Shown here one piece after another: positions 31,118 through 42,080 of a stretch of DNA of 43,664 bases (within the stretch, counting starts at the first letter, position 1; the number at the start of each line of letters is the position of its first letter). The stretch is from the NCBI RefSeq assembly GCF_001885095.1, contig NZ_LZDD01000005.1, positions 1-43,664 on the forward strand, written 5' to 3'. The DNA is from Streptococcus bovimastitidis. GTDB lineage: Bacteria; Bacillota; Bacilli; Lactobacillales; Streptococcaceae. Under the pieces are notes generated by a model. The model worked only from the letters and a program-made list of their open reading frames with translations. It had not been told where the DNA came from and made no database searches. The position numbers and the translations under genes are program-made.

Positions 31118-31130
31118 TGAAACGCTTTCA
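31118..31130. promoter_or_regulatory. Possible CcpA (cre-like) site upstream of lrgAB
   Basis: TGAAACGCTTTCA is a 13-bp near-palindrome close to the cre consensus but one base short. CcpA control of lrgAB is known in S. mutans. Confidence 0.35.
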
Positions 31131-31170
31131 AGCTGGTATGAAATACTTTTTCCCAGTCTTAAGTTGCAGT

Positions 31171-31902
31171 TTAAAGTCCTAATTGCTGTTTAAAGACCTT
31201 AATATAAGACCTAGACACTGGAACCTTGCCCTTATTGGACATAGTGACTTGATAGGTTTGGTTAAACCAGGGTTGAATTTCCTTGATTTCTTCTTGATTA
31301 ATAATGTAAGCCCGATGAACCTTCAAAAAGCGGTCGGAAGTCAAGTTTTTCTCAATAGCCGACAAGCTAGTGTGGCTAGTATAAGCTCCCTTTTTCGTGT
31401 AAACCGTTGTCTCTTTACCTTGAACTTCACAATAAAGAATGTCTGTAAAAGGTAAAAGATAAATACGCTCATCTGTCTCAACCGTCAAGCGCTCAACAGC
31501 CTTCTCAACTGTCTTAGCCTGCCCTTGTCCCCGATTTTGGACCTCTAACGCAAGCTGGGCCTTCTCAACAGCCTTTTGAATCCGTGTTTGCTCGAAGGGC
31601 TTGAGGATATAATCCAATGCATTGACTTCAAAAGCCTCCACAGCATGATTATCATAAGCTGTCGCGAAAATAATCAGCGGCCCATTTGGTACCTTGGTCA
31701 AGCGTTTAGCCAAGTCCAAGCCACTCTCATCAGTCAAATGAATATCCAAGAAAAGGAGATCCGGTTGCTCCGCTAAAATCAATTCAAAGGCATCATCAAT
31801 GGATTCACCTTCAAAAATCTCTTCTACCTGTTCAGTTTGCTGCAAGAGGTAGTTTAATTCCATGCGAGCCAAGGGCTCATCATCAATAATGGCAACTTTC
31901 AT
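31171..31902 (-). CDS. lytR: LytTR-family response regulator LytR
   Basis: The 243-residue protein has a receiver domain (phosphoacceptor Asp53 in FLDIHL, acidic pair IIDDEP) and a LytTR DNA-binding domain (about 138-240, with FLKVHRAYIINQEEI). LytSR systems sense membrane potential or pyruvate and activate lrgAB. The start overlaps the lytS stop by 4 bp, so the pair is coupled. Confidence 0.93.
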   Translation of the reverse strand: MKVAIIDDEPLARMELNYLLQQTEQVEEIFEGESIDDAFELILAEQPDLLFLDIHLTDESGLDLAKRLTKVPNGPLIIFATAYDNHAVEAFEVNALDYILKPFEQTRIQKAVEKAQLALEVQNRGQGQAKTVEKAVERLTVETDERIYLLPFTDILYCEVQGKETTVYTKKGAYTSHTSLSAIEKNLTSDRFLKVHRAYIINQEEIKEIQPWFNQTYQVTMSNKGKVPVSRSYIKVFKQQLGL

Positions 31903-33656
31903 TCTGCCTCTCCTTCTATAATATGATAGGGAATCGTAACATCAAAACAAGCGCCTTGATCACTTGAAGAAATTTTGAATTGTGACGCATCCCCAAAAAG
32001 ACTACGTAAACGACGATTAAGGTTTTCAATAGCAGAACCTGTTCCGCCTGAAGATGAAATGACTTCCTTACCTAATTTTGGTAATAAGTCAGCATCAATC
32101 CCCTTACCGTTATCCTTAACCTGAAGGTGTAATAATTTATCTTCTTGGCTAATACTAATTGTCACATGATTATCTTTTTTACGACCTGTAAAAGCATGCT
32201 TCAAGGCATTTTCAACCAATATCTGAATAATAAAAGGTGGAATAGCAGCCTGATAGAGTTCTTGAGGAATAAGCATATGAATGTCAAAACGATTTGGAAA
32301 ACGGGCTTGCTCAATAGACAAGTAAGCATTTAAATGATTCATTTCTTCTTCAACAGAAATCAGATTATGGCGCGTACTATTGATATTAGCACGGAAGTAA
32401 TTGCCTAACTGCAAAAGCAAATGACGGGCTTTTTCACTATCAATCCGCATCAAAGCTGAAATGGTATTAATGGCATTAAATAGAAAATGAGGGTTGACTT
32501 GTGCCTGCAAGGATTTAATTTCCGCATCTTTTAAGAGACCTTGTTCGATAGCCATTTGTCCCAACTCTAATTGAGACGAAAAGATATTACCTAAACCTTG
32601 AGCCAATTCTTCTTCAACATAAGATATTTTATCAGCATCTGTAAAGTAGAGTTTAAAAGTACCAGCGACCTTTCCTTTAACAAACAAAGGAACTACAATA
32701 GCCGCCTCCAAGGGACAATCAGCCACGTGACAACCAATCTCATGCTTATGTTTGGCCACATGAATCTTTCCAGTCTCAATAACTTCTTTAGACAAATCCG
32801 TGATAATTCGCTTAGCCGGAATATGATGGTCACTCGCAGCGCCAACATGGGCTAAAATTGAGGTCCGATTGGTTACAGAAACAGCTGAAACCCGCATAAA
32901 TTTTTGGATTTCAATGGCTGCCTTTTGGGCAGATGCTGGCGTAAGACCTTGACGGAAATAAGGCAAAGTCGTATTGGTCAGTGCTAAAACATCATGGGTT
33001 TGAATGGCCTTCATACTTTCTTCTTGAGCCAGAGTACCAAGAATGATCGATAGAAATATCCCCGTGCCTAAGGCATTAACAAAGACCATAGGAATGGCAA
33101 TGGTTTGAATTAATTCTACTGCTTGTGTCTTGTCCGGCGAGAAAATATAGATACAAAGCATCTGGATAATTTCCATCAATGCTCCACATAAACTCCCCTG
33201 CCAGACTGGTGGATAGCTTTTTTTGCGCAAGCTCATTTGTCCAAGTAAACCAGAGAAAAGACCAATCAATAGAGAAGAAATGAAATAAGTATGGGGAGCA
33301 TTCCCACCCTGAAACCAGCGGACGCTACCTGAAATGAGGCCGACGAAGAAACCAACAAAAGGTCCGCCGATTAGGCCCGACATCCCAATGGTCAAGGTCC
33401 GTGTATTAGCGATGGAGGTATGTGAGGATAGACTGACAAGGCCACCATTGCCAATATCAAATGGCGCATTAACCAAGACACCCGTGAAGTTACTAATAAT
33501 AGCAAATGCTGAAAAGGTCAGAATCAAGACCAAACGCGCTCGTCTAGAATCTCGCTCATACATCATGCGCTTATAAAAAGGGCTAATCATTAATAGATTA
33601 GCCAGCAATATAATCAGCCCCACCCGTTCGAGGAGGGGTAATAATAGTGTTATCAT
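31899..33656 (-). CDS. lytS: Sensor histidine kinase LytS
   Basis: The 585-residue protein has six to seven N-terminal membrane spans of the 5TMR-LYT type (1-210, with GMSGLIGGPFVGFFVGLISG), a GAF domain (230-360), a HisKA_7TM-type phosphoacceptor NPHFLFNAINTISAL and an HATPase domain (VKDNGKGID, GTGSAIENL). It forms the LytSR pair with the overlapping lytR gene. Length is normal for the family. Confidence 0.93.
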   Translation of the reverse strand: MITLLLPLLERVGLIILLANLLMISPFYKRMMYERDSRRARLVLILTFSAFAIISNFTGVLVNAPFDIGNGGLVSLSSHTSIANTRTLTIGMSGLIGGPFVGFFVGLISGSVRWFQGGNAPHTYFISSLLIGLFSGLLGQMSLRKKSYPPVWQGSLCGALMEIIQMLCIYIFSPDKTQAVELIQTIAIPMVFVNALGTGIFLSIILGTLAQEESMKAIQTHDVLALTNTTLPYFRQGLTPASAQKAAIEIQKFMRVSAVSVTNRTSILAHVGAASDHHIPAKRIITDLSKEVIETGKIHVAKHKHEIGCHVADCPLEAAIVVPLFVKGKVAGTFKLYFTDADKISYVEEELAQGLGNIFSSQLELGQMAIEQGLLKDAEIKSLQAQVNPHFLFNAINTISALMRIDSEKARHLLLQLGNYFRANINSTRHNLISVEEEMNHLNAYLSIEQARFPNRFDIHMLIPQELYQAAIPPFIIQILVENALKHAFTGRKKDNHVTISISQEDKLLHLQVKDNGKGIDADLLPKLGKEVISSSGGTGSAIENLNRRLRSLFGDASQFKISSSDQGACFDVTIPYHIIEGEAE

Positions 33657-33731
33657 AGCTTAACCTCTGTATGCTATATTATAACACTGTTTTGAAAACT
33701 CTTTCAAGTTTCAAGTAAAAATCTAGAAAAA

Positions 33732-35336
<1,605 letters not shown>

Positions 35337-35453
35337 TCAAACTCCTTATGTTCATAAATACATACTTTCATCTTGGATACTTCCCTTGACTGAAATGGGG
35401 TAATCATCCTTTGAGAATGGTCAGGCAGAAAAAGCATTAAGATGAAGAAAAAA

Positions 35454-35482
35454 CAAAAATAGCCCCCTATTGCTAGGGAGCC
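35454..35482 (-). terminator. Attenuator terminator in the pyrG leader
   Basis: On the minus strand GCTCCCTA-GCAA-TAGGGGGC is followed by TATTTTT, 118 bp before pyrG. The 5' strand is C-rich, so a poly(G) transcript start made by slippage at low CTP could pair with it and block termination, as known for B. subtilis pyrG. Confidence 0.75.
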
Positions 35483-35504
35483 TTAATCGACCTCTTAAAG
35501 AGGT

Positions 35505-35544
35505 GCCCGAATAATAATATAAACTATATTCAGAACTTTGTCAA
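35505..35544 (-). promoter_or_regulatory. Promoter and GGGC start of pyrG
   Basis: On the minus strand TTGACA (35539-35544) and TATATT (35516-35521) with a 17-bp spacer lead to a start at GGGC (35508-35505), the initial sequence required for reiterative G addition. A small CCTCT/AGAGG hairpin lies between it and the attenuator. Confidence 0.8.
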
Positions 35545-35608
35545 ATATTATTGAGCTGAAAATGTTGTCATCCTCATTTCTAAAGATGAAAGCTTTTGCA
35601 AAGAAAAA

Positions 35609-36175
35609 TTATTCTTCTTCTTCCTCTTCTTCATCATCTTCTTCATTGATTTCAACTTCTTCAATTTCGTCTTCTGGAATGATTTCATTTAATTCTGAAT
35701 CATAAGATTCCACTTCTGATTTTTCATCTTCTGGATCTTCTTCATCATATTCAATATCTTCAGTTTCCTCAGTGAAGTCTTCATCTTCTGGATCATCATC
35801 ACTGTAGTCGATAGCATCTTCATCACCATCCATAAAGGCGTTAACACGTTTTTTCTTACGTTTTGGTGCACCATCTTCTTCATCTTCTAGGGTAATGATT
35901 TCTTCATCAATTTCATCAATAGCATACCAATAGCGTAAGCCCCATTTGTTGTCGCCAAGCGGAATAAATGAACCATCTGTATTTAAGTCTGTGTAGAAAA
36001 ATGGTAAAGCGTGACGGATATCAGCGTCTGATTTTCCTAAAAATGTTTGAATATCATTAACTAAATCACTAAAGTACACTTCATTGTCGCGACCTCGTTC
36101 TTCTAAAATAGCACGCGCCACTTCAATCATTGAAAGTTCACTTTTTTCTTGTCCCGCAAATATGTCTAATTTCAA
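35609..36175 (-). CDS. rpoE: DNA-directed RNA polymerase delta subunit
   Basis: The 188-residue product has the folded N-terminal domain (1-90, with [20 protein letters not shown] and [16 protein letters not shown]) and a long unstructured acidic tail of Asp/Glu ([11 protein letters not shown] at the end). RpoE speeds RNA polymerase recycling and promoter selectivity in Firmicutes. It lies upstream of pyrG, the common Firmicute order, separated by the pyrG promoter. Confidence 0.95.
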   Translation of the reverse strand: MKLDIFAGQEKSELSMIEVARAILEERGRDNEVYFSDLVNDIQTFLGKSDADIRHALPFFYTDLNTDGSFIPLGDNKWGLRYWYAIDEIDEEIITLEDEEDGAPKRKKKRVNAFMDGDEDAIDYSDDDPEDEDFTEETEDIEYDEEDPEDEKSEVESYDSELNEIIPEDEIEEVEINEEDDEEEEEEE

Positions 36176-36247
36176 GGCAGTTCTCCTTATTTTATCATTC
36201 CTTACTATTTTACGCTAATTTTGCAGATTCGTCAAAGCTTTTATCAG

Positions 36248-36925
36248 TTAAACAGTGGCTTTTCCGCTAATCTCAACGATCTTTTCATAAATGGCTTGCA
36301 TATTTTCCAAAATAAAATCAGCCTGACTTTGATCCACCAACATCCTATTTTCTTGATAAGCTAAAACAGGTATTCCTGCTGCTTTTCCTGCCCTAATTCC
36401 GGAAGATGAATCTTCAATGACTAAGGCTTGATCAGCTGCAATATCCAAAGTCTTTAAGACATGAAAGTAGATAGCTGGGTTGGGTTTGCTTTCGACAAAA
36501 TCTTCCCCCGTAACAATCAAATGAAAATCCTGCAATATGCCACAAGCGTCGAGAACTTTGAGGATTTCCTTTTTGGGACTAGATGAGGCGACAACCAGTT
36601 TTATATCATGTTGCTTAGCAAAATCAATGATTTTCACAATGTCTTTACGGAAAAGCTTGCGAGCAGTTTCGGCATTGTATTTTTGCTCATCAATAAGTGC
36701 AAGCCCGGCTAAGATAGCTTCATCTGAAACAGGATTTTGACTCAAAATTCGAATACGATCCCATAAATCCCTACCAGAACGACCTACTAAGCCTGAAAAA
36801 TCCTCAAGTGTCAAGTTTTCAGGTGACTTGGAAATTGACTTAATAAAATCGCTTTGGAGTTTAAAATCTAAATACTCAGTGTCAACAATGACCCCATCCA
36901 TATCAAAAATGATTGCTTTTAACAT
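36248..36925 (-). CDS. HAD-superfamily hydrolase, beta-phosphoglucomutase-like
   Basis: The ATG at 36925 follows AAGGAGAATGAG and gives the typical start MLKAIIFDMDGVIVDTE; an upstream start would overlap the tig terminator. The 225-residue product has the HAD nucleophile motif DMDGV, motif II VVASSSPK, motif III around Lys in FVESKPNPAI and motif IV VIEDSSSGI. It is a phosphatase or phosphomutase of the beta-PGM group with unknown substrate. Confidence 0.85.
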   Translation of the reverse strand: MLKAIIFDMDGVIVDTEYLDFKLQSDFIKSISKSPENLTLEDFSGLVGRSGRDLWDRIRILSQNPVSDEAILAGLALIDEQKYNAETARKLFRKDIVKIIDFAKQHDIKLVVASSSPKKEILKVLDACGILQDFHLIVTGEDFVESKPNPAIYFHVLKTLDIAADQALVIEDSSSGIRAGKAAGIPVLAYQENRMLVDQSQADFILENMQAIYEKIVEISGKATV

Positions 36926-36946
36926 CTCATTCTCCTTTATGTCAAG

Positions 36947-36977
36947 AAAGAGTCTGAAATATAATATTCCAGACTCT
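36947..36977 (-). terminator. Terminator of tig
   Basis: On the minus strand AGAGTCTG/CAGACTCT pair around a 13-nt AT-rich loop and are followed by TTCTT, 29 bp after the tig stop. The T run is imperfect. Confidence 0.6.
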
Positions 36978-37005
36978 CTTGTCAATTTATCCTAGAAGGA
37001 TTGTC

Positions 37006-38289
37006 TTATTTTACTTTAGTTGTTTCAGTGATAACTTCAACTGCTTTTTTCATAGCAATATCATGTTTCAACATATCAGCTGAAAGAAGTGAACGAACTT
37101 GCTCTACAGGCATGTTGTATTCTGTAGCAAGGTCATTGATTTCTTTTTCGATTTCTTCATCAGTAGCTTCAAAACCTTCTGCTTTAGCAATAGCTTCAAT
37201 AACTAAGTTAGTTTTAACACGTTTGTCAGCTTCTGCTTCATATTGTTTGTGAAGGTCTTCTTGGCTTGTACCTGTTAATTGGTAGTACATTTCTGGTGAA
37301 ATACCTTGACGTTGCATGTTACCCATGAATTCATTCATTGAACGGTGAACTTCGTCATGAACCATTTCTTCTGGTAATTCAACGATTTCAGCGTTGTCAA
37401 CTGCTAATTCGATAGCTGTACCTTCAACGGCATCATCGTATGCAATTTCTTTAGCTGCTTCAAGTTCTTTACGGTATTTAGCTTTTAATTCATCTAGAGT
37501 TTCAACTTCTTCATCAATATCTTTAGCTAGTTCATCATCAAGTTCTGGAACTTCTTTAGCTTTAACTTCGTGAACAGTTGTTACGAATTTAGCATCTTTT
37601 CCTGCAAGGTCTTCAGCTTGATAGTTTTCAGGGAAAGTAACGTTAACGTCTTTAGTTTCGCCAGCTTTAGTACCAACTAATTGTTCTTCAAAACCTGGGA
37701 TAAATTGACCTGAACCAAGTTCAAGTGAGAAGTTATCACCTTTACCACCGTCAAATTCAACACCGTCAACAGAGCCAACGAAGTCGATAACAACTGTATC
37801 GCCTAATTCAGCAGCATCTTCTTTAACAACAAGTTCTGCTAAGTTTTTACGTTCGCGTTCAATTTTTTCGTCTACTTCTTCATCTGTAACTTCTTTTGAT
37901 ACTTCAACTTCAACTGTTAAGTCTTTGTAGTCGCCAAGTTTAACTTCAGGCTTCGTTACAACTTCTGCAGCGATTTCCCAATCTTTACCTTTTTCCATTG
38001 AAACAACATCGATTTTTGGTTGTGCAACAACTTCAAGGTCAAGTTCAGCTAAAGCAGCTTCATAAGCTGAAGGTAATACAATATTTAAAGCATCTTCATA
38101 AAGAACTTCTTCACCAAATTTTTGGTTGAAGACTGGACGAGGCAGGTGACCTTTACGAAATCCTGGAACATTCAAATCTTTTTTAATTTTGTTGAAAGCT
38201 TGATCAAGAGCTGGTTTGATTTTATCTTGACCAATTGTAAATGTAATAACGCCACGGTTAGTAGCTTTGTTTTCAAATGATGTAGACAT
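37006..38289 (-). CDS. tig: Trigger factor
   Basis: The 427-residue chaperone has the ribosome-binding domain with the signature [10 protein letters not shown] (about 43-52), a central FKBP-type prolyl isomerase domain ([19 protein letters not shown]) and a C-terminal helical domain ([17 protein letters not shown]). It binds L23 at the exit tunnel and assists early folding of nascent chains. It is a single-gene unit with normal length. Confidence 0.97.
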   Translation of the reverse strand: MSTSFENKATNRGVITFTIGQDKIKPALDQAFNKIKKDLNVPGFRKGHLPRPVFNQKFGEEVLYEDALNIVLPSAYEAALAELDLEVVAQPKIDVVSMEKGKDWEIAAEVVTKPEVKLGDYKDLTVEVEVSKEVTDEEVDEKIERERKNLAELVVKEDAAELGDTVVIDFVGSVDGVEFDGGKGDNFSLELGSGQFIPGFEEQLVGTKAGETKDVNVTFPENYQAEDLAGKDAKFVTTVHEVKAKEVPELDDELAKDIDEEVETLDELKAKYRKELEAAKEIAYDDAVEGTAIELAVDNAEIVELPEEMVHDEVHRSMNEFMGNMQRQGISPEMYYQLTGTSQEDLHKQYEAEADKRVKTNLVIEAIAKAEGFEATDEEIEKEINDLATEYNMPVEQVRSLLSADMLKHDIAMKKAVEVITETTKVK

Positions 38290-38466
38290 TAAGTCATTTC
38301 TCCTTAAAATAATTTAGATACAGTTCATTTTACCACAAAACAAAGCGATTTTAAAGTTTTTTGGCAGGAAAAAGATCGTCAATATTCAATAAAAAGACAT
38401 TTTATGTCAAGCCATTTCCAAATAAGTCTATTTTTGATAAACTAGCTACATGAGAAAGGAATTATC

Positions 38467-39327
38467 ATGACTTTTTTACTAAATTACATTAACCATCTTC
38501 GTTTGGAAGAAATCTTATTTAACTTACTTTCCAAATGCCTATCCTTAGTCTTATTACTTATCTTTTTTGCTTTGATAAAAAGAGTTGCCAATACTTTTTT
38601 GGAAAAAGCAATTTTTAAATCCCTAAGCCTTTCAAGACAAAGTCAAGCCCGCAAAAATACCTTAACCAAACTGATTCATAACTTGATCAATTACCTGCTC
38701 TATTTCCTCCTATTCTACTGGGTACTCAGTCTCCTGAATATCCCAGTTTCTAGCCTCTTAGCTGGAGCTGGAATTGCAGGAGTTGCTATCGGTCTTGGCG
38801 CACAGGGCTTTCTATCAGATGTCGTTAATGGCTTCTTTATCCTCTTTGAGAATCAATTTGAAGTCGGTGACACCGTGAATATAGCAACCATTGATGGTAA
38901 TATTTCAAGTGTCGGCATTCGGACAACCCAAGTTCGAGGCTTTGATGGTACCCTTCATTTTATCCCTAATCGCAACATTACCGTCGTCAGTAATAAATCA
39001 CGTGGTAACATGCGGGCCCTCATTGAAATCCCACTTTATTCCACAACTGACTTAGAGAAAGTCAACCAGATTATCGAGGAAGTTAATAAGAAGGAATTGC
39101 CAAACTACCCACAAATTGTTGATAAACCAACCATCCTAGGACCACAAATTACGCCAAATGGACAATTTTCTTACAAGGTGGCTATTTTTACGGAGAATGG
39201 CCAACAAGTCAGCATTTACCATACCTTCTATCAAAAGTACCAAGATGCCCTTTTGAAAGAAGGCATTGCCCTACCAACCAGCAATACCCTACCAACCAGC
39301 AATACCCTACAAAGCACACCAAAATAA
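38467..39327 (+). CDS. mscS: MscS-type mechanosensitive channel
   Basis: The 286-residue protein has three membrane spans (about 20-45, 65-90 and the pore helix AGAGIAGVAIGLGAQGFLSDVV) and the cytosolic MscS beta and alpha-beta domains (FEVGDTVNI, IPNRNIT). It opens on membrane tension to protect from hypo-osmotic shock. The extreme C-terminus is a six-residue repeat LPTSNT present twice, encoded by two identical 18-bp units, which looks like a recent length change. It is convergent with the following gene and ends at a bidirectional terminator. Confidence 0.92.
   Translation: MTFLLNYINHLRLEEILFNLLSKCLSLVLLLIFFALIKRVANTFLEKAIFKSLSLSRQSQARKNTLTKLIHNLINYLLYFLLFYWVLSLLNIPVSSLLAGAGIAGVAIGLGAQGFLSDVVNGFFILFENQFEVGDTVNIATIDGNISSVGIRTTQVRGFDGTLHFIPNRNITVVSNKSRGNMRALIEIPLYSTTDLEKVNQIIEEVNKKELPNYPQIVDKPTILGPQITPNGQFSYKVAIFTENGQQVSIYHTFYQKYQDALLKEGIALPTSNTLPTSNTLQSTPK
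39271..39306 (+). repeat. Two identical 18-bp units at the mscS 3' end
   Basis: CTACCAACCAGCAATACC occurs at 39271-39288 and 39289-39306, followed by a CTAC partial. The units are in frame and encode LPTSNT twice. Confidence 0.9.
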
Positions 39328-39328
39328 A

Positions 39329-39371
39329 GCTCAAAAAGAGGCGGACAAACTTGTCCAGCCTCTTTTTGAGC
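39329..39371. terminator. Bidirectional terminator between mscS and the TIGR01440 gene
   Basis: GCTCAAAAAGAGGC pairs with GCCTCTTTTTGAGC, with an inner GGACAA/TTGTCC stem and a single bulged A. It serves both convergent genes. Confidence 0.85.
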
Positions 39372-39375
39372 CCAT

Positions 39376-39942
39376 TTAATTTTTCCGGATAGAATCAGTG
39401 GTGTAGAGAGCCCGCGCCCCGCCAATCAATTTTGGCCGACTGGCAAGAGCCGTCACATGAGCACCTCCTAACTCCCGTTTAACAGGAATCAGCGGGACTT
39501 GAACACGCTTAACATGCATGCCAATAAAGGTATCGCCGATGTCAAGACCCGCATGAGCAATGACTTCTTCAACCTCCACAGGCTGCTTCATAAATTTAAA
39601 AGCAGCCAATTGGGCACTGCCACCAGCGTGCAGACTAGGCAAGACATTAACAATCTCATAGCCTTTAGCCTCCGCAACCTCTTCTTCAAGGACAAGAGCA
39701 CGGTTGAGATGTTCACAGCCTTGAACAGCCAAGTGAACACCCCGAGCAGAAACTTCATCAAGAATAGTTTTGACAACAATCTCACCAATCTCAAGACTGG
39801 ATTCTTTACCAATCAAACCACCCTTAACTTCACTTGAAGAAAGACCAAGAACAAAAACTTGTCCAGCTTTAATGTTACTTCGTTCTAAGACATCCTGAAT
39901 AATTAAGCGCGTTTCATCTTCTAAAACTTTTAAATCAATCAT
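39376..39942 (-). CDS. TIGR01440/UPF0340 (YwlG-like) protein
   Basis: The 188-residue protein belongs to the conserved UPF0340 family, shown by [18 protein letters not shown], the [12 protein letters not shown] segment, [12 protein letters not shown] and [11 protein letters not shown]. The function is unknown. It lies downstream of the ECF S-component, kinase and truA genes with 15 bp to the preceding gene, so it is in the same operon. Confidence 0.88.
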   Translation of the reverse strand: MIDLKVLEDETRLIIQDVLERSNIKAGQVFVLGLSSSEVKGGLIGKESSLEIGEIVVKTILDEVSARGVHLAVQGCEHLNRALVLEEEVAEAKGYEIVNVLPSLHAGGSAQLAAFKFMKQPVEVEEVIAHAGLDIGDTFIGMHVKRVQVPLIPVKRELGGAHVTALASRPKLIGGARALYTTDSIRKN

Positions 39943-39957
39943 CCTAAAACCTTCTTT

Positions 39958-40428
39958 CTAGTCTCTATTGATTACTTTATTAATGCTGAGATAGGTCAAG
40001 TAACCCACAATCATGCCCAAGAAGTTTTGACCCACGTTGCCCATTATACCCGCGACAGCCGCACCAAATCCGTACATAGGGATTGTCGCTAAGAAATAAA
40101 TGCCGACCATAAAAAGGGAAGACAAGAGGAGGCCCAAATAGCGACTTTTGCCTGTTAAACCAGCAAAATAGCCTTGACTGCCATGGGCGATTAAACTAAA
40201 GAACATCCAGTTAGGATAGCCCGATAGTAAATCAATCAGGAACCCCGAAAGACCACCAACAATCATCCCTTCCTTCTTGCCCAAATAAAAGGCTGTGAAG
40301 TAGATGCCGGCGTCCAACAAAGTAAGGAAACCCGTTGGTGTGCCAATAGAGACGAACTTGCCTAAAATAGTGGTTAAAGCCGTCAAAATGGACAAAAGTG
40401 TCATTGATTGTAATTTCTTATTTGTCAT
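39958..40428 (-). CDS. ECF transporter S-component, probably for vitamin B6
   Basis: A 156-residue membrane protein with five to six spans and a TFILGKFVSIGT-like first segment, the size and layout of ECF S-components. It overlaps the kinase gene for pyridoxine or hydroxymethylpyrimidine by 11 bp. Co-location with that kinase suggests a pyridoxine (PdxU2-type) or HMP (HmpT/ThiW-type) substrate; the choice is inference. The shared ECF energising module is elsewhere in the genome. Confidence 0.8.
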   Translation of the reverse strand: MTNKKLQSMTLLSILTALTTILGKFVSIGTPTGFLTLLDAGIYFTAFYLGKKEGMIVGGLSGFLIDLLSGYPNWMFFSLIAHGSQGYFAGLTGKSRYLGLLLSSLFMVGIYFLATIPMYGFGAAVAGIMGNVGQNFLGMIVGYLTYLSINKVINRD

Positions 40429-41182
40429 AGTTTTGTTTTACCCCATAATCATCGGCATGTTCAATAGCGCTATAAACAAAGGCCTTGGCCTCTTTAACAG
40501 CCTCAAAAGCCGATCTCCCTTCAACCAGTGATGAAGCAATACTTGAAGCAAAAGTGCATCCCGCCCCAATATTATTGCGAGTTAAAATCGGCGAGGTCAA
40601 AAACTGAAAGTCCTGACCATCGTAGAAAAGATCAACTGCCTGGTCCTGACTCAGGCGATTACCACCCTTGATAACCACCGTCTTAGCCCCCAATTCATGC
40701 AAGATGACAGCTGCCGTTTTCATATCCGCCTTAGTCTTGATTTCGATTTGGGACAATAGCTCAGCTTCTACCAAATTAGGTGTAATGACAGTCGCATAAG
40801 GGAAAAACATAAGCAATTGATCCCTCAAGGCCGAGACCTCTAAATCATGTTTTTCCTTACAAACCAGGACTGGGTCCAGCAGAATCGGAATGTCAGAATG
40901 AGCTTTGACAAAGTCTAAAGCCGCTTCTGCAACTTCCAGATTTGGAAGTAGCCCAAGTTTAATGCCGGCAAAAGGAATATCTTTTATACTATCTAATTGC
41001 GCTTTAAAGACTTTTTGATCTGTCGCAAAAACTTCAAAGCCATTTTCAGTCACCGCCGTCAAGCAGGTGACTGCCAAAAAACCATGCAATTTGTGCTGTT
41101 GAAATGTGGCTAAGTCCGCATAAAGACCGCCACCACTATAAATATCATTGCCGGAGATGGCCAAAATATAATTAGTCTTCAT
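40418..41182 (-). CDS. pdxK: Pyridoxine/hydroxymethylpyrimidine kinase (PdxK/ThiD family)
   Basis: The 254-residue ribokinase-fold protein has the ThiD/PdxK motifs [34 protein letters not shown] and the anion-hole [14 protein letters not shown] with the catalytic Cys-containing GAGCT. It phosphorylates pyridoxal or HMP. Overlaps with truA upstream (11 bp) and the S-component downstream (11 bp) show a tight operon. Streptococcal homologues are annotated either way; the absence of other thiamine genes here favours vitamin B6 salvage. Confidence 0.82.
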   Translation of the reverse strand: MKTNYILAISGNDIYSGGGLYADLATFQQHKLHGFLAVTCLTAVTENGFEVFATDQKVFKAQLDSIKDIPFAGIKLGLLPNLEVAEAALDFVKAHSDIPILLDPVLVCKEKHDLEVSALRDQLLMFFPYATVITPNLVEAELLSQIEIKTKADMKTAAVILHELGAKTVVIKGGNRLSQDQAVDLFYDGQDFQFLTSPILTRNNIGAGCTFASSIASSLVEGRSAFEAVKEAKAFVYSAIEHADDYGVKQNYDK

Positions 41183-41921
41183 AAATAATCTCCTTCAAAT
41201 AGAGGCCATTACCAGCAGCGGTTGGTCCTGCCAGTTGGCGGTCTTTGGCTTCCAAGATAATTCTGATCTGCTCAACCGGCATTCTCTGGTTACCAATTTT
41301 TAATAGAGTGCCAACCATGTTACGGACCTGTTTATAGAGGAATCCATTCCCCGTAAAAGTGAAAACTAAGAATTGTCTGTCTTCATCATAAGACACTTTT
41401 GCTTTGTATAGGGTCCGAACTTTGTTTTCGATTGTTGTTCCAGCAGCTGTAAAGCCCGTGAAATCATGTGTCCCAATCAAATCTTTAATGGCTTCTTCAA
41501 TGAGCGGAATCTCTAATGGGTAAGGATAGTGGGTCGCATAGTTACGCATCATAGGATTCTTTGGTCGACCGATATCCACTAAAAATTCATAGGTCTTCAG
41601 ATGTTTATTATAGCGCGCATGAAAGGTCTCATCCACAGCCTCAATGCTAATTACATCAATATCATCAGGCGTTTGCGTATCTAGGGCAAAACGTAACTTC
41701 TCGATATCACGTTCTTGCTCCAAATCAAAATGAATAACCTGTCCATAGGCATGGACACCAGCATCGGTTCGCCCAGCTCCCTGAATGGTTATTATTTTCC
41801 CATTATTTAATCGACTTAAGGTTTTTTCAAATTCTTCTTGAACGGTACGTGCTTTTGTCTGTCTTTGAAAACCAGAAAACTGACTACCATCGTAAGAAAT
41901 AATCGCTTTATATCTCATCAT
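41172..41921 (-). CDS. truA: tRNA pseudouridine(38-40) synthase TruA
   Basis: The 249-residue enzyme has the catalytic motif [15 protein letters not shown] with the nucleophilic Asp, and [20 protein letters not shown]. It converts uridines 38-40 of the tRNA anticodon arm to pseudouridine. It is the first gene of a four-gene operon (truA, kinase, S-component, UPF0340) and is divergent from the aspartokinase gene. Confidence 0.95.
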   Translation of the reverse strand: MMRYKAIISYDGSQFSGFQRQTKARTVQEEFEKTLSRLNNGKIITIQGAGRTDAGVHAYGQVIHFDLEQERDIEKLRFALDTQTPDDIDVISIEAVDETFHARYNKHLKTYEFLVDIGRPKNPMMRNYATHYPYPLEIPLIEEAIKDLIGTHDFTGFTAAGTTIENKVRTLYKAKVSYDEDRQFLVFTFTGNGFLYKQVRNMVGTLLKIGNQRMPVEQIRIILEAKDRQLAGPTAAGNGLYLKEIIYED

Positions 41922-42017
41922 GTACCTATTCTATCACTTTTTGACCTGAAAAATCATCTTTCTGACTCAACTGTCCCCATACAGTTTGCTTTACACAGAA
42001 TCGCCATAAATAGGCTA

Positions 42018-42046
42018 CTGACAAAACCTAACAATTCTGATATAAT
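42018..42046 (+). promoter_or_regulatory. Promoter of the aspartokinase gene
   Basis: CTGACA (42018-42023) and TATAAT (42041-42046) with a 17-bp spacer, 35 bp before the ATG at 42081. Confidence 0.75.
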
Positions 42047-42080
42047 TGTTGCTAATATTCATAACCAAAGGGGATTCCAA

